NCBI GenBank assembly: GCA_934454525.1
Contig: CAKSFM010000004.1
Location: 104,654-168,653 of the forward strand
Source of the DNA: an uncultured Clostridia bacterium
GTDB lineage: Bacteria; Bacillota; Clostridia; UMGS1883
Length of the DNA: 64,000 nucleotides
Reading direction: 5' to 3'
Position numbers and translations under genes: made by a program. Shown here in pieces: positions 33,784-42,549 of the stretch; positions within the stretch are counted from its first letter, which is position 1, and every line of letters begins with the position of its first letter. Under the pieces are notes generated by a model. It worked only from the letters and a program-made list of their open reading frames with translations. It was not told where the DNA came from and ran no database searches.

Positions 33784-35766
33784 TTAGTTTTCTTTTTCAC
33801 CCGGGGCAGGTTTTATTTCGGATTGTTCAGTCAATGACTGTTCAGCCGATGACTGTTCAGCCGGCGGCTGTTCGGTCGATGATTGCTCGGTTGAGGACCG
33901 TTCGGTTGAGGACCGTTCGGTTGATAACCGTTCGGTCGGCGACTGTTCGGGATTGTCGGATTTTAAGAAGCCGTTCTCGAAAACCTCCTCAAATTCCTTT
34001 CCGTCGAGCTTTTCATGTTCAATAAGAGCCTCTGCAATTGCGTCAAGCTTATCACGGTTATCGCGCAGAAGTTTTTCGCAGTCTGCATAGCATTTATCGA
34101 TAATATGCTTGATCTCCTCATCAATAATCGATGCAACCGTTTCGCTGTAGTTACGTCCCTGCGACAAATCTCTGCCGAGGAAAACCTCATGATCGCCGTT
34201 CGTGAACGTTACATATCCGAGCTTTTCACTCATGCCATACTGCATAACCATCTTGCGCGCCGTGTCGGTTGCATGGTCAAGATCGCTTGACGCACCTGTA
34301 TTAATATCGTCAAACACAATTTTTTCCGCAGCACGTCCGGCAAGAGCCATTATAATGCTTTCAAGCATTTCCGTCTTGGAAATATAGCTTTTGTCAGTAT
34401 CCGGAAGGCTGAGTGTGAATCCGCCGGCACGTTCGCGCGGTATGATGGAAACCTGATGCACAGCGTCCTGCGTGGGCAAAAGCCGCGCCGCAAGCGCATG
34501 ACCTGCTTCATGATACGCCGTTTTACGCTTATTTTCTTTATTGTGCTGCCTTGTTGCCTTTTCCGGACCCATAACAACCTTGAGCATTGCCTCGTCAATT
34601 TCGTCAGCCGTAATTGTTTTTTTGTTTCTGCGCGCAGCAAGGATTGCCGATTCGTTAAGCAGATTTTCCAAATCCGCACCCGTAAATCCGTATGTTGTCT
34701 TTGCAACAGTTTCAAGGGAAACGCTCGCATCAACCGGCTTATTCTTCGAATGAACCTTAAGAATTGCCTCGCGCCCCTTTTGGTCGGGATAATTAACAAC
34801 AACCTGCCTGTCGAATCTGCCGGGGCGAAGAAGCGCCGGGTCAAGAATATCGGGGCGGTTCGTTGCGGCAATCATGATAATTCCCTCATTTGTGCCGAAG
34901 CCGTCCATCTCAACAAGCAGCTGATTAAGCGTTTGTTCACGCTCATCGTGACCGCCGCCCAAACCGGCTCCGCGCTGGCGGCCGACCGCATCAATTTCGT
35001 CAATAAATATAATTGCCGGAAGATTTTTCCGCGCCTGCTCGAAAAGGTCGCGCACACGGCTTGCACCCACGCCGACAAACATTTCCACGAAGTCCGAACC
35101 GGATATTGAGAAAAACGGAACCCCCGCCTCTCCGGCAATTGCCTTTGCAAGCAGTGTTTTACCCGTTCCGGGAGGACCGACAAGCAGCACACCTTTCGGG
35201 ATTCTTGCCCCAAGGTCAATGAATTTGCGCGGATTTTTCAGGAATTCAACAATTTCCTCAAGCTCCTTTTTTTCCTCATCAGCACCGGCAACATCGTCAA
35301 ACGTTACTTTCTGCCGATTGTCGGCAGCTGCTTTTGCGCGGCTCTTTCCAAAGCTTCCGATGCCGTGACCGCCCGCCTGCTGCCGCATGAATGAAAACCA
35401 GAACAACCCTATTATGACTACCAGAAGCAGCGTCGGCAAAAGAGAAACCCACCATGAAACCGTTTCCGGCTCGGGAACGGTTGTTTTCAGCTTTCCGGAT
35501 TTTATCTGACTTTGAATTTCATCACCGGCAACCGCAAAGAGAATCCCCTGCGTTACCTCAACCTTATACTCCTTGCCGCCGATTTCGGCAATGGTACATG
35601 TATCGCCGATTTCAAGCTTCGTCACTTTCTCTTTGTCAATCGCATTGACAAGCTCCGAAAAGGACTTAACACCCGTATCCGGCTGCCTGAGCGAAAACAT
35701 CATCAGCAAAATGATAATAATCGGCAAAATTATATATAAACTTATACTCCTGAATGATTTCTTCAA
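33784..35766 (-). CDS. ftsH: ATP-dependent zinc metalloprotease FtsH
   Basis: A membrane AAA+ protease: two membrane helices (about 6-25 and 108-127), Walker A GPPGTGKT, Walker B FIDEIDAVG, second region of homology AATNRPDILDPALLRPGRFD, and zinc motif HEAGHA. It degrades misfolded membrane and regulatory proteins. The start is a TTG with GGAGG 7 nt upstream. The C-terminal tail is unusual: eight tandem pentapeptides of the type STER/STEQ-S follow the protease domain. It is the last gene of the run from the acyl-CoA ligase-like gene, before a strong terminator. Confidence 0.97.
   Translation of the reverse strand: MKKSFRSISLYIILPIIIILLMMFSLRQPDTGVKSFSELVNAIDKEKVTKLEIGDTCTIAEIGGKEYKVEVTQGILFAVAGDEIQSQIKSGKLKTTVPEPETVSWWVSLLPTLLLVVIIGLFWFSFMRQQAGGHGIGSFGKSRAKAAADNRQKVTFDDVAGADEEKKELEEIVEFLKNPRKFIDLGARIPKGVLLVGPPGTGKTLLAKAIAGEAGVPFFSISGSDFVEMFVGVGASRVRDLFEQARKNLPAIIFIDEIDAVGRQRGAGLGGGHDEREQTLNQLLVEMDGFGTNEGIIMIAATNRPDILDPALLRPGRFDRQVVVNYPDQKGREAILKVHSKNKPVDASVSLETVAKTTYGFTGADLENLLNESAILAARRNKKTITADEIDEAMLKVVMGPEKATRQHNKENKRKTAYHEAGHALAARLLPTQDAVHQVSIIPRERAGGFTLSLPDTDKSYISKTEMLESIIMALAGRAAEKIVFDDINTGASSDLDHATDTARKMVMQYGMSEKLGYVTFTNGDHEVFLGRDLSQGRNYSETVASIIDEEIKHIIDKCYADCEKLLRDNRDKLDAIAEALIEHEKLDGKEFEEVFENGFLKSDNPEQSPTERLSTERSSTERSSTEQSSTEQPPAEQSSAEQSLTEQSEIKPAPGEKEN
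33824..33946 (-). repeat. 15-bp tandem repeat encoding the FtsH tail
   Basis: About eight in-frame 15-bp units (GAYYGTTCGGTYGAK on the plus strand) encode successive pentapeptides ending in TER, TEQ or AEQ. Units vary at third positions, so the array is not a fresh duplication throughout; units near 33890-33920 are the most alike. Confidence 0.85.
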
Positions 35767-35832
35767 AAGAACGCCTCCCCTACTATATATAGCATATCAC
35801 GATTGGGAAATTGAATCAATCTTTTTTACACT

Positions 35833-36378
35833 TTATTCATAATATTCGGGCTTCAGTACTCCTACAAAGGGATACTGCCTGTACTTATATGCGTAATCAA
35901 GCCCATACCCGATTACAAATTCATCGGGAATTTCAAAACCGGTGTATTTTGCTTCAATATCAACGATTCTTCTCGACGGCTTATCAAGGAATGTGCATAT
36001 TTCAACACTTTTAGCACCCTGTTCAAAAAGATATTCTCTTATGCGCGAAAGTGTGCGCCCCGTATCGATAATATCCTCAACTATTATTATATCCCTGCCC
36101 TTGGGGTCAAATCCTTTTCCGTTGCGGATTTCAACATCACCGCCGGAAACAGTTCCCTCACCATAGCTGCTGGCATAAATAAAGCTTATGCAAACGGGGA
36201 TTTTAACCGCGCGCATCATATCCGCCGCGAACATGAACGAGCCGCTCAGAACCGAAAGCATCAGCGGTTCTCTTCCGGCATAATCTTCTCCGATTTGCTC
36301 TGCCATTTCGCTGATTCTTTTTTGAATTTGTTCTTCTGTTATGAGAACTCTTTCAACGGGATCGTTAATATTTTTCAT
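35833..36378 (-). CDS. hpt: Hypoxanthine phosphoribosyltransferase
   Basis: Salvages hypoxanthine and guanine with PRPP. VLSGSFMFAADMMR is the pyrophosphate loop; IIVEDIIDTGRTL is the PRPP motif; GFEIPDEFVIGYGLDY is the base-binding end. It is 181 aa. It lies between tilS (6 bp upstream) and ftsH, the conserved tilS-hpt-ftsH order of Firmicutes. Confidence 0.96.
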   Translation of the reverse strand: MKNINDPVERVLITEEQIQKRISEMAEQIGEDYAGREPLMLSVLSGSFMFAADMMRAVKIPVCISFIYASSYGEGTVSGGDVEIRNGKGFDPKGRDIIIVEDIIDTGRTLSRIREYLFEQGAKSVEICTFLDKPSRRIVDIEAKYTGFEIPDEFVIGYGLDYAYKYRQYPFVGVLKPEYYE

Positions 36379-36384
36379 TCAATA

Positions 36385-37731
36385 TCATTCCTTTGCAGAA
36401 TATTCCATAATAAGATACTTTTTCGTTTCACTGCCGGGTGCATAAAGCTCCGATCTGCGCAGCCCGCACAGGAAAAGAATTTCTCCGTCTTTTTCCACAA
36501 TCGGCGTTCTGCCGCGTTTATCCGCCGCCACGGCGGCATCCGATAAAATATCGCTTATTTTCTTTGAGCCGCCGAGTCCGAACGGGCGCATCCTGTCACC
36601 CTTGCGGCGGTATCTCACAATAAAGCTGCCGCCAACCTTGTCAAAATCGAAAACAGCTATATTATTATCTCCTTTTTTTACCGATTTGTCAACAACTTTT
36701 ATTGCAATTTTCCAAAAATCATGCTCAAAAACATCTCCGGCGCAAAGCGGAACGTTCAGTTCCTCCGTTACAGCCGCTTTCATCGGCACAAGCTTGCCGC
36801 GTTCAACCCTAACATACTCCGTTTTGTCAATATCAAACCGTTTGCCGCCCTCCTTGGCTGCAAATTCAAGAAAAGATTCTATTTTTTCGGAAGTAATTTC
36901 ACGTGCACCAAGGTTTTCCAGTATTTTTTTTGCTGCGCGCCGCCTTATCGGCTGCGGCGCGGAAAGCAGCATATTTATGTCGGCCTCTCCTCTGCTGCCG
37001 ACGCACTTTTCAAGCATTGCTTCCGTACATTCTTCAAGATAGGTATTATCCTCCGATATGCACCGCGCCGCTGAAACTATTTTTTCCGGAGCTGAGGGAT
37101 TTATCATCTCAAGCAGAGGCATGATTTCAAGCCTGATTCTGTTCCGCGTGTACAGCGCTTCAAAATTTGTGCTGTCCGTAACCCATTTTACGCTGTTTTT
37201 AACAAGATAATCCTCAATTTCGCTGCGGCTGCAATCAAGCAGCGGGCGGATGATATTTCCGCGGCGATGAGCAATTCCGCAAAGTCCGCTTGCGGCACTG
37301 CCGCGCACAAGGCGGAAAAGCACCGTTTCGGCATTGTCGTTAAGGTTATGCCCCGTTGCGATTTTAGCGCCGCCGAGCTTTTTCGAAAGCTCTTCAAAAA
37401 ATTCATAGCGGAGAATTCTGCCGCATTCCTCAGTTCCGATTTTTCGTTCCGCAGCAATTTTCGGCACATCATATTCGCGGTAAAAGCACTCCGTGTCGGC
37501 TGCACGGCATATGCTTTTCACAAAGCTGCTGTCACGCTCTGCCTCTTCGCCGCGGATAAGATGGTTCACATTCGCAGCATAAACCCTGAGTCCGTATTCC
37601 TTTTTCAGTCTCAGCATTACATGCAGCAGGCAAATTGAATCCGCGCCGCCTGAAACCGCGCAGATAACGCTGTCGCCATGCTCCAGCAGTCCATGACTTT
37701 TTATTGTTTGTTTTACCTTATCGGTCAGCAA
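36385..37731 (-). CDS. tilS: tRNA(Ile)-lysidine synthase
   Basis: Modifies C34 of the AUA-reading tRNA-Ile. The ATP PP-loop is VSGGADSICLLH; NHLIRGEEAERD and ATGHNLNDNAETVLFRL are the family motifs; a C-terminal TilS domain (FIVRYRRKGDRMRPFGLGGSKK) completes the 448 aa. The start is a TTG with GGTGA upstream; the next in-frame ATG would be too far inside. It is 18 bp after dnaB. Confidence 0.95.
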   Translation of the reverse strand: MLTDKVKQTIKSHGLLEHGDSVICAVSGGADSICLLHVMLRLKKEYGLRVYAANVNHLIRGEEAERDSSFVKSICRAADTECFYREYDVPKIAAERKIGTEECGRILRYEFFEELSKKLGGAKIATGHNLNDNAETVLFRLVRGSAASGLCGIAHRRGNIIRPLLDCSRSEIEDYLVKNSVKWVTDSTNFEALYTRNRIRLEIMPLLEMINPSAPEKIVSAARCISEDNTYLEECTEAMLEKCVGSRGEADINMLLSAPQPIRRRAAKKILENLGAREITSEKIESFLEFAAKEGGKRFDIDKTEYVRVERGKLVPMKAAVTEELNVPLCAGDVFEHDFWKIAIKVVDKSVKKGDNNIAVFDFDKVGGSFIVRYRRKGDRMRPFGLGGSKKISDILSDAAVAADKRGRTPIVEKDGEILFLCGLRRSELYAPGSETKKYLIMEYSAKE

Positions 37732-37749
37732 GTGTTTTCACCGTCCGTA

Positions 37750-39087
37750 TCAGCTTCTGCTGTCAAGATTCATAAATTTCGTATATTCTCCGCGCCATGC
37801 AAGCTCAATTGTGCAGCATTCACCGGCACGGTTTTTTGCAAGGATACACTCAACAATATTTCCGGCGCGCTCCTCGCTGCCCTCCTCCTCGGGCGGACGG
37901 CACAGCATTATAACAATATCCGCGTCCTGCTCGATTGAGCCGCTCTCGCGCAGGTCACTGAGCATCGGGCGGCGGTTTTGCTTTTCCGATGCACGGCTCA
38001 GCTGCGAAAGCGTGATAACAGGAATATTAAGCTCCTTTGCCATGATTTTCAGCGAGCGGGACATTTCCGTTACCTCCTGAGTTCGGCTTTCACTTCTTCC
38101 TCCGCCCTGCATAAGCTGAAGATAATCGATGACCACAAGGCCGAGTCCCTTTTCCGCTTTCAGACGGCGGCATTTTGCCCTTATTTCCGACACATTTACG
38201 CCGGGATTATCGTCAATATATATCGGAGCCGATATAATATCCTTAAGTGAATGTGCAAGCTTTGTCATATCGTTTGCGTCAATATCGCCGACTCTCAGCT
38301 TGCCCGATTCAATCAGCGCCTCGCTTGACAGTATTCTGTTTACAAGCTGCTCCTTGCTCATTTCAAGCGAGAATATCGCAACGGGAACATGCTCGCGGAT
38401 TGCGGCATTCTGCGCAAGATTCAGCGCAAAGCTTGTTTTCCCGACGCCGGGGCGCGCTGCAAGAATAATCAGGTCACTGTTTTGAAGACCTGCCGTTGCT
38501 GCATCAAAGCCTGTAAATCCGGTTTTTATACCCGTGACCTTACCGCCGCGCTTTTTAAGCTCGTCCAGGATTGCAAGGGCATTTTTTACGACCTCGCTTA
38601 TATGTGTGAATCCTGAAAAACCGCGCTGCTCCGAGATGCGGAACACAAGCTGTTCGCTTTTGTCAACAATGTCGGCAGTCGGCAGCTCGTCCTTCGTACC
38701 CATATCGATAATTTCGCTTGCCGCTTCAATGAGCTGACGCAGCATTTTTTTATCGCGGACAATTTCAATATAAGACGCAAGGTTTTCCTTTGTGAACGCA
38801 TTTTGTGCGATGCGCGTTATGTAGGCGATGCCGCCCACAGATTCGATTTTATCACCAAGCTTTTCCGAAAGCGTAACAATATCAATCGGTGTACCTTCGG
38901 AAAAAAGGCTGCTGAGTGCGTTAAATATCGTTTTATTCGCCGATGCATAAAAGCAATCCTCGTCAAGCTTTTCCATAACTGTGACAGTGGCGCTTTCGTC
39001 CATAATCATGTTGCCGAGGATTGCAGCCTCAGCCTCCAGATTATAGGGCATTGTTCTTCCTATAGGAATATCGGCAGCCGAAGCCAT
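37750..39087 (-). CDS. dnaB: Replicative DNA helicase DnaB
   Basis: The hexameric 5'-3' helicase of the replication fork. The N-terminal helical domain (MPYNLEAEAAILGNMI) is followed by the RecA-like domain with Walker A ARPGVGKTSFALN, Walker B VIDYLQLM, and the DnaB motif LRESGSIEQDADIVIMLCR. No intein is present in the P-loop. It is 445 aa. GGAGTGATTAACG precedes the ATG. It lies 23 bp after rplI, as in most Firmicutes. Confidence 0.97.
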   Translation of the reverse strand: MASAADIPIGRTMPYNLEAEAAILGNMIMDESATVTVMEKLDEDCFYASANKTIFNALSSLFSEGTPIDIVTLSEKLGDKIESVGGIAYITRIAQNAFTKENLASYIEIVRDKKMLRQLIEAASEIIDMGTKDELPTADIVDKSEQLVFRISEQRGFSGFTHISEVVKNALAILDELKKRGGKVTGIKTGFTGFDAATAGLQNSDLIILAARPGVGKTSFALNLAQNAAIREHVPVAIFSLEMSKEQLVNRILSSEALIESGKLRVGDIDANDMTKLAHSLKDIISAPIYIDDNPGVNVSEIRAKCRRLKAEKGLGLVVIDYLQLMQGGGRSESRTQEVTEMSRSLKIMAKELNIPVITLSQLSRASEKQNRRPMLSDLRESGSIEQDADIVIMLCRPPEEEGSEERAGNIVECILAKNRAGECCTIELAWRGEYTKFMNLDSRS

Positions 39088-39110
39088 CGTTAATCACTCC
39101 ATTCAGACCC

Positions 39111-39557
39111 TTATTCCGCTTCAACCGAAACAGTGATTTTTGCGGATATTTCGGGATATATTTTAAGCTCAACCGTTGTAAGACCGGTCGTTTTAATACC
39201 GTCCGGCAGAACAACCTTGCGCTTATCAATCACATAATGCAGCTGGTATTTAACCGCGTCGGCAACGTTTTGGTTTGTGATTTTGCCGAACAGCTTTCCG
39301 TTTTCGCCCGCTTTGCCCTTAAGCGTGATTTTCGCGCCGTCAAGCTTTGCGGCGGCTTCCTTTGCAGCTGCTATATCCTGCTGCTTATGAAACGCAGCAG
39401 CCTCATTTTTACCCTTGATATTATTCAAAACATCGCTTGTTGCAATCTCAGCCATTTTTTTCGGAAGAAGAAAATTTCTTGCATAGCCGTCGCTTGCTTC
39501 AACAATGTCTCCCTTTTTTCCGTGACCCTTTACATCAGTTAAAAGAACTACTTTCAT
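39111..39557 (-). CDS. rplI: 50S ribosomal protein L9
   Basis: The N-domain MKVVLLTDVKGHGKKGD plus DGYARNFLLPKKMA is the L9 signature. The long connecting helix (about 42-75) and C-domain (LFGKITNQNVADAV) are present; it is 148 aa. AAAGGGG precedes the ATG. It lies between gdpP and dnaB. Confidence 0.97.
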   Translation of the reverse strand: MKVVLLTDVKGHGKKGDIVEASDGYARNFLLPKKMAEIATSDVLNNIKGKNEAAAFHKQQDIAAAKEAAAKLDGAKITLKGKAGENGKLFGKITNQNVADAVKYQLHYVIDKRKVVLPDGIKTTGLTTVELKIYPEISAKITVSVEAE

Positions 39558-39572
39558 TTATATTTACCCCTT

Positions 39573-41552
39573 TCAGTTTTTCAAACATTCGTCAATTGCT
39601 GCCTTAAGCTTATCGCCTGCATCGGCAACGGAAATTCCCTCAAGCTGCGCACCGGCAACCATCATGTGACCGCCGCCGCCGAGTTTTTCCAGAATCACCT
39701 GCACATTAACATCTCCGAGTGAACGGCCGCTTATTATTATACTGCCGTTTTCCACCCTTGCAACAACAAAGGCAGCCTTAATATCGGTGATTTCAAGCAT
39801 TTCATCGGCAGCAGCCGCAACGGTGAGATGCGGCACAACTCCCGAAAACAAAGATATTGCAATATTATCCCCGTATACCTGCGCTTCCGTCACGATACAC
39901 GCCTTGAGCTTGTAATTTTCAATCGATTCGCGGAACAGCCGCTTTACTCTCAGCGTGTCAACTCCGGCATTTCTGAGATATGCCGCCGCTTCAAACGTGC
40001 GCACACCCGTTTTGAACATGAAGTTCTTGGTGTCCATGGCAATGCCGGAATAAAGAGCCTCCGCGTCCACTGTGGAAACGGAATACCGCGGATCGAAATA
40101 CTGCATAAGCTCTGCCACCATTTCACAGGTTGACGAGGCAAACGGTTCATGATAAATAAGGTCGGCGTCCGAAATAAAGCTTTCGCTCCGCCGATGATGG
40201 TCGATAACAACCTTTGCCTTAACCGTTTCGAGAAGCTCGGGCATCTCTGTATATTCGGGGCGATGTGTGTCACAGATAATAAGCAGCGTTTTCGGCATTA
40301 TAAACTCCCGCAACCCTATTTTTCCGATAAACAAGCCGTCATGATAATGATTATCCTCTATTTTTTTCAGCAGAAGATTCACCGTGTCGTCCTTTGTGAG
40401 CAGAAGAATCTTCGCGTCTTTTCCGATAAATGCAGCCATGCTTGCAATGCCGATTGCCGCACCCACAACGTCCGTGTCGCTGTTTTTATGCCCCATTATA
40501 AGCACATTGTCCGCGCTTGCCATAAGCTCGCGCAGATTATGCGACATCATGCGCGCTTTAACCTTTGTGCGTTTCTCCGTTTCCTTTGAATTTCCGCCGA
40601 AATAGCGGAAGCGCCCGTTTTCACGGATAACAGCCTGGTCGCCGCCGCGCCCGAGCGCCATTTCAAGCGCCTTTTTTGCTGAAATATCATTATCATAAAG
40701 ACTTTCGCCGCCCGTTCCGATACCGATGCTCAGCGTGAGCGGGGTTTTCATATCGGGGTCGGCTTCCTTAATATCAGTCAGCAGGCTGAATTTGTTTTCA
40801 ATGAACTCGTCAAGCTGCTTTTTTGTAAACACGCATAAAAACTTGTCCTTTTCAAGCTTTTTAACAAGTCCGCCGCAATCCTGCGCCCATCCGATAACAT
40901 TCTTGTCAAGCAGGGTGATAATATCAATCCGCTGCTCATCGTTAACATTCTCAAGCGCCTCGTCATAGTTGTCAACATTGATTTCCGCAACAACATTTCT
41001 TTCATTTTCAAGCGCAGTGCGCGCCCGTATAAGCTCCGTCACCTTTTCCATGTAAATCATAATTGCCGCATGATCGGGATCGGTTTTTCGCTTCACAACC
41101 GCCGTTATACTGTAGGTTTCACTGCCGACTGCGGCAATAATCGGTTTCTTTCCGCCCTCATCATATATCTCGCGTATCTTTATTTCCGGCACAAGCTCAC
41201 AGATTTTCTTTCCGCCGATTGCCGGAAACAGCTCTTTAAAGGAAGAATTGTACCATGCAACCGTTCCGTCAACGCGCAGACCGGCAATCGGATTCAGCGT
41301 TTTAAAAAGCGCCTCGTTATTTTCAACCTTATCGCCGCCCGGCACGTTCGCAAGGTATTCCTTCATTTTCTTTTTGCGCGAAATTGTCCACATCATTTTT
41401 TCCGCAATTATCCCGACGGCGCACACAAGCAGAATACTGCCGATCAGTACGCTGTGCGTCATAACGAGCGCCGCGCACACGATTACACCCGATGCCAGAA
41501 GCACCGTCATTCCGTTCTGAACCGGATTGAATTTACTGCCCTTCTCTTTCAT
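39573..41552 (-). CDS. gdpP: Cyclic-di-AMP phosphodiesterase GdpP
   Basis: Two N-terminal membrane helices (about 15-50), a PAS-like domain, a degenerate GGDEF domain (about 175-310), then DHH (GHKNSDTDVVGAAIG, CDTHRPEY, VIDHHRR) and DHHA1 (GGGGHMMVAGAQ). It degrades the envelope second messenger c-di-AMP; length 659. It overlaps the DUF2232 gene by 20 bp, with AGGAG inside that overlap. The DUF2232-gdpP-rplI-dnaB order is a Firmicutes hallmark. Confidence 0.95.
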   Translation of the reverse strand: MKEKGSKFNPVQNGMTVLLASGVIVCAALVMTHSVLIGSILLVCAVGIIAEKMMWTISRKKKMKEYLANVPGGDKVENNEALFKTLNPIAGLRVDGTVAWYNSSFKELFPAIGGKKICELVPEIKIREIYDEGGKKPIIAAVGSETYSITAVVKRKTDPDHAAIMIYMEKVTELIRARTALENERNVVAEINVDNYDEALENVNDEQRIDIITLLDKNVIGWAQDCGGLVKKLEKDKFLCVFTKKQLDEFIENKFSLLTDIKEADPDMKTPLTLSIGIGTGGESLYDNDISAKKALEMALGRGGDQAVIRENGRFRYFGGNSKETEKRTKVKARMMSHNLRELMASADNVLIMGHKNSDTDVVGAAIGIASMAAFIGKDAKILLLTKDDTVNLLLKKIEDNHYHDGLFIGKIGLREFIMPKTLLIICDTHRPEYTEMPELLETVKAKVVIDHHRRSESFISDADLIYHEPFASSTCEMVAELMQYFDPRYSVSTVDAEALYSGIAMDTKNFMFKTGVRTFEAAAYLRNAGVDTLRVKRLFRESIENYKLKACIVTEAQVYGDNIAISLFSGVVPHLTVAAAADEMLEITDIKAAFVVARVENGSIIISGRSLGDVNVQVILEKLGGGGHMMVAGAQLEGISVADAGDKLKAAIDECLKN

Positions 41553-42549
41553 TTAAGGCACTCTCCTCTTCCGAAGCGGCATCTTCGCCGTGCAAATTAT
41601 CGGGAAGTCTGCGCAGATTCACAAATGCTCCGACAGCGCCGCAAAGTATATAAACCGTGAATATGTTTACATACAGCGTCACACCGCTGAGCGCGGCAGA
41701 CAGAATATATACGATAAAGTGAATTATCACGCGCAGAACCGTTGATTGAATAACTCTGCGCATATAATAGTCCGCGATTGACATTCCGCCGAAAAAGCAC
41801 ACCGCCGAAAAAATCATTGCAACGTTGACCGCAGCATATGTCACAGTTGAGTTATCCGAAAGCGCCGCCGCACCGAGCGCCGCCGCAAGCAGAATCACCA
41901 CCGTTTTCGGCACTCTTATCATTGCAAACGAGTGCGGCACACGCATCGGCGTTTTTCTGAGCGGAGCGCACACAAACCACATTACCATATATCCGATAAC
42001 CATTGACGATATAATCAGCACCGACGGAATTATCATCACCGTAAATTTCGCAACAATGCTTATAAGCGCGTCAACCGATTCCGTGCCTGTTCCGACCTGT
42101 GCGCAAAGTGCGTGAAGCTGGCTTTTCATAAGCTCAAGCGGCTGCTTCGTAAGGAAATCCGCAATGCTTACACCGGCTTTTTTCGCAGAAAAATACAAGT
42201 CGGCGCAACTCGGCAAAAGATATGCCGCTGCCGCAAGCCTCATTCCGGTATAAAAGCTGCTTTTTTTCCGCACGGCATAAGTACACGCCGCCGCGCACAA
42301 AACTGCCTGCAATCCGATATAAAATCCCTGGAGCTGACCGGCAGCTCCGAAAAAACCGCACAGTACCATAGACAGGCACACAGTACACAGCGATGACGCA
42401 ACAGCCGTCATCGGGCCGCACACCAAATATGACATTGCAATGTTATATGCACACAGCACCATCGCCGGGGTTGAAAGCCCAAAAAGAACCGGAATCAGCG
42501 AAAATGCCGTTCTCATCACAATGCCGAAATTAACTCTTTCTTCGTTCAT
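41533..42549 (-). CDS. DUF2232 (YybS-like) membrane protein
   Basis: 338 residues with about eight hydrophobic helices, resembling energy-coupling-type membrane proteins. The family has no settled function; the link to gdpP is near constant in Firmicutes. The start overlaps the preceding stop by one base (TAATG), showing coupling. The last 30 residues are acidic and cytoplasmic. Confidence 0.85.
   Translation of the reverse strand: MNEERVNFGIVMRTAFSLIPVLFGLSTPAMVLCAYNIAMSYLVCGPMTAVASSLCTVCLSMVLCGFFGAAGQLQGFYIGLQAVLCAAACTYAVRKKSSFYTGMRLAAAAYLLPSCADLYFSAKKAGVSIADFLTKQPLELMKSQLHALCAQVGTGTESVDALISIVAKFTVMIIPSVLIISSMVIGYMVMWFVCAPLRKTPMRVPHSFAMIRVPKTVVILLAAALGAAALSDNSTVTYAAVNVAMIFSAVCFFGGMSIADYYMRRVIQSTVLRVIIHFIVYILSAALSGVTLYVNIFTVYILCGAVGAFVNLRRLPDNLHGEDAASEEESALNEREGQ

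Noticed and set aside
33824..33946. CRISPR array
   Set aside because: The 15-bp units are contiguous, without spacers, and in frame with ftsH, so they are coding tandem repeats.
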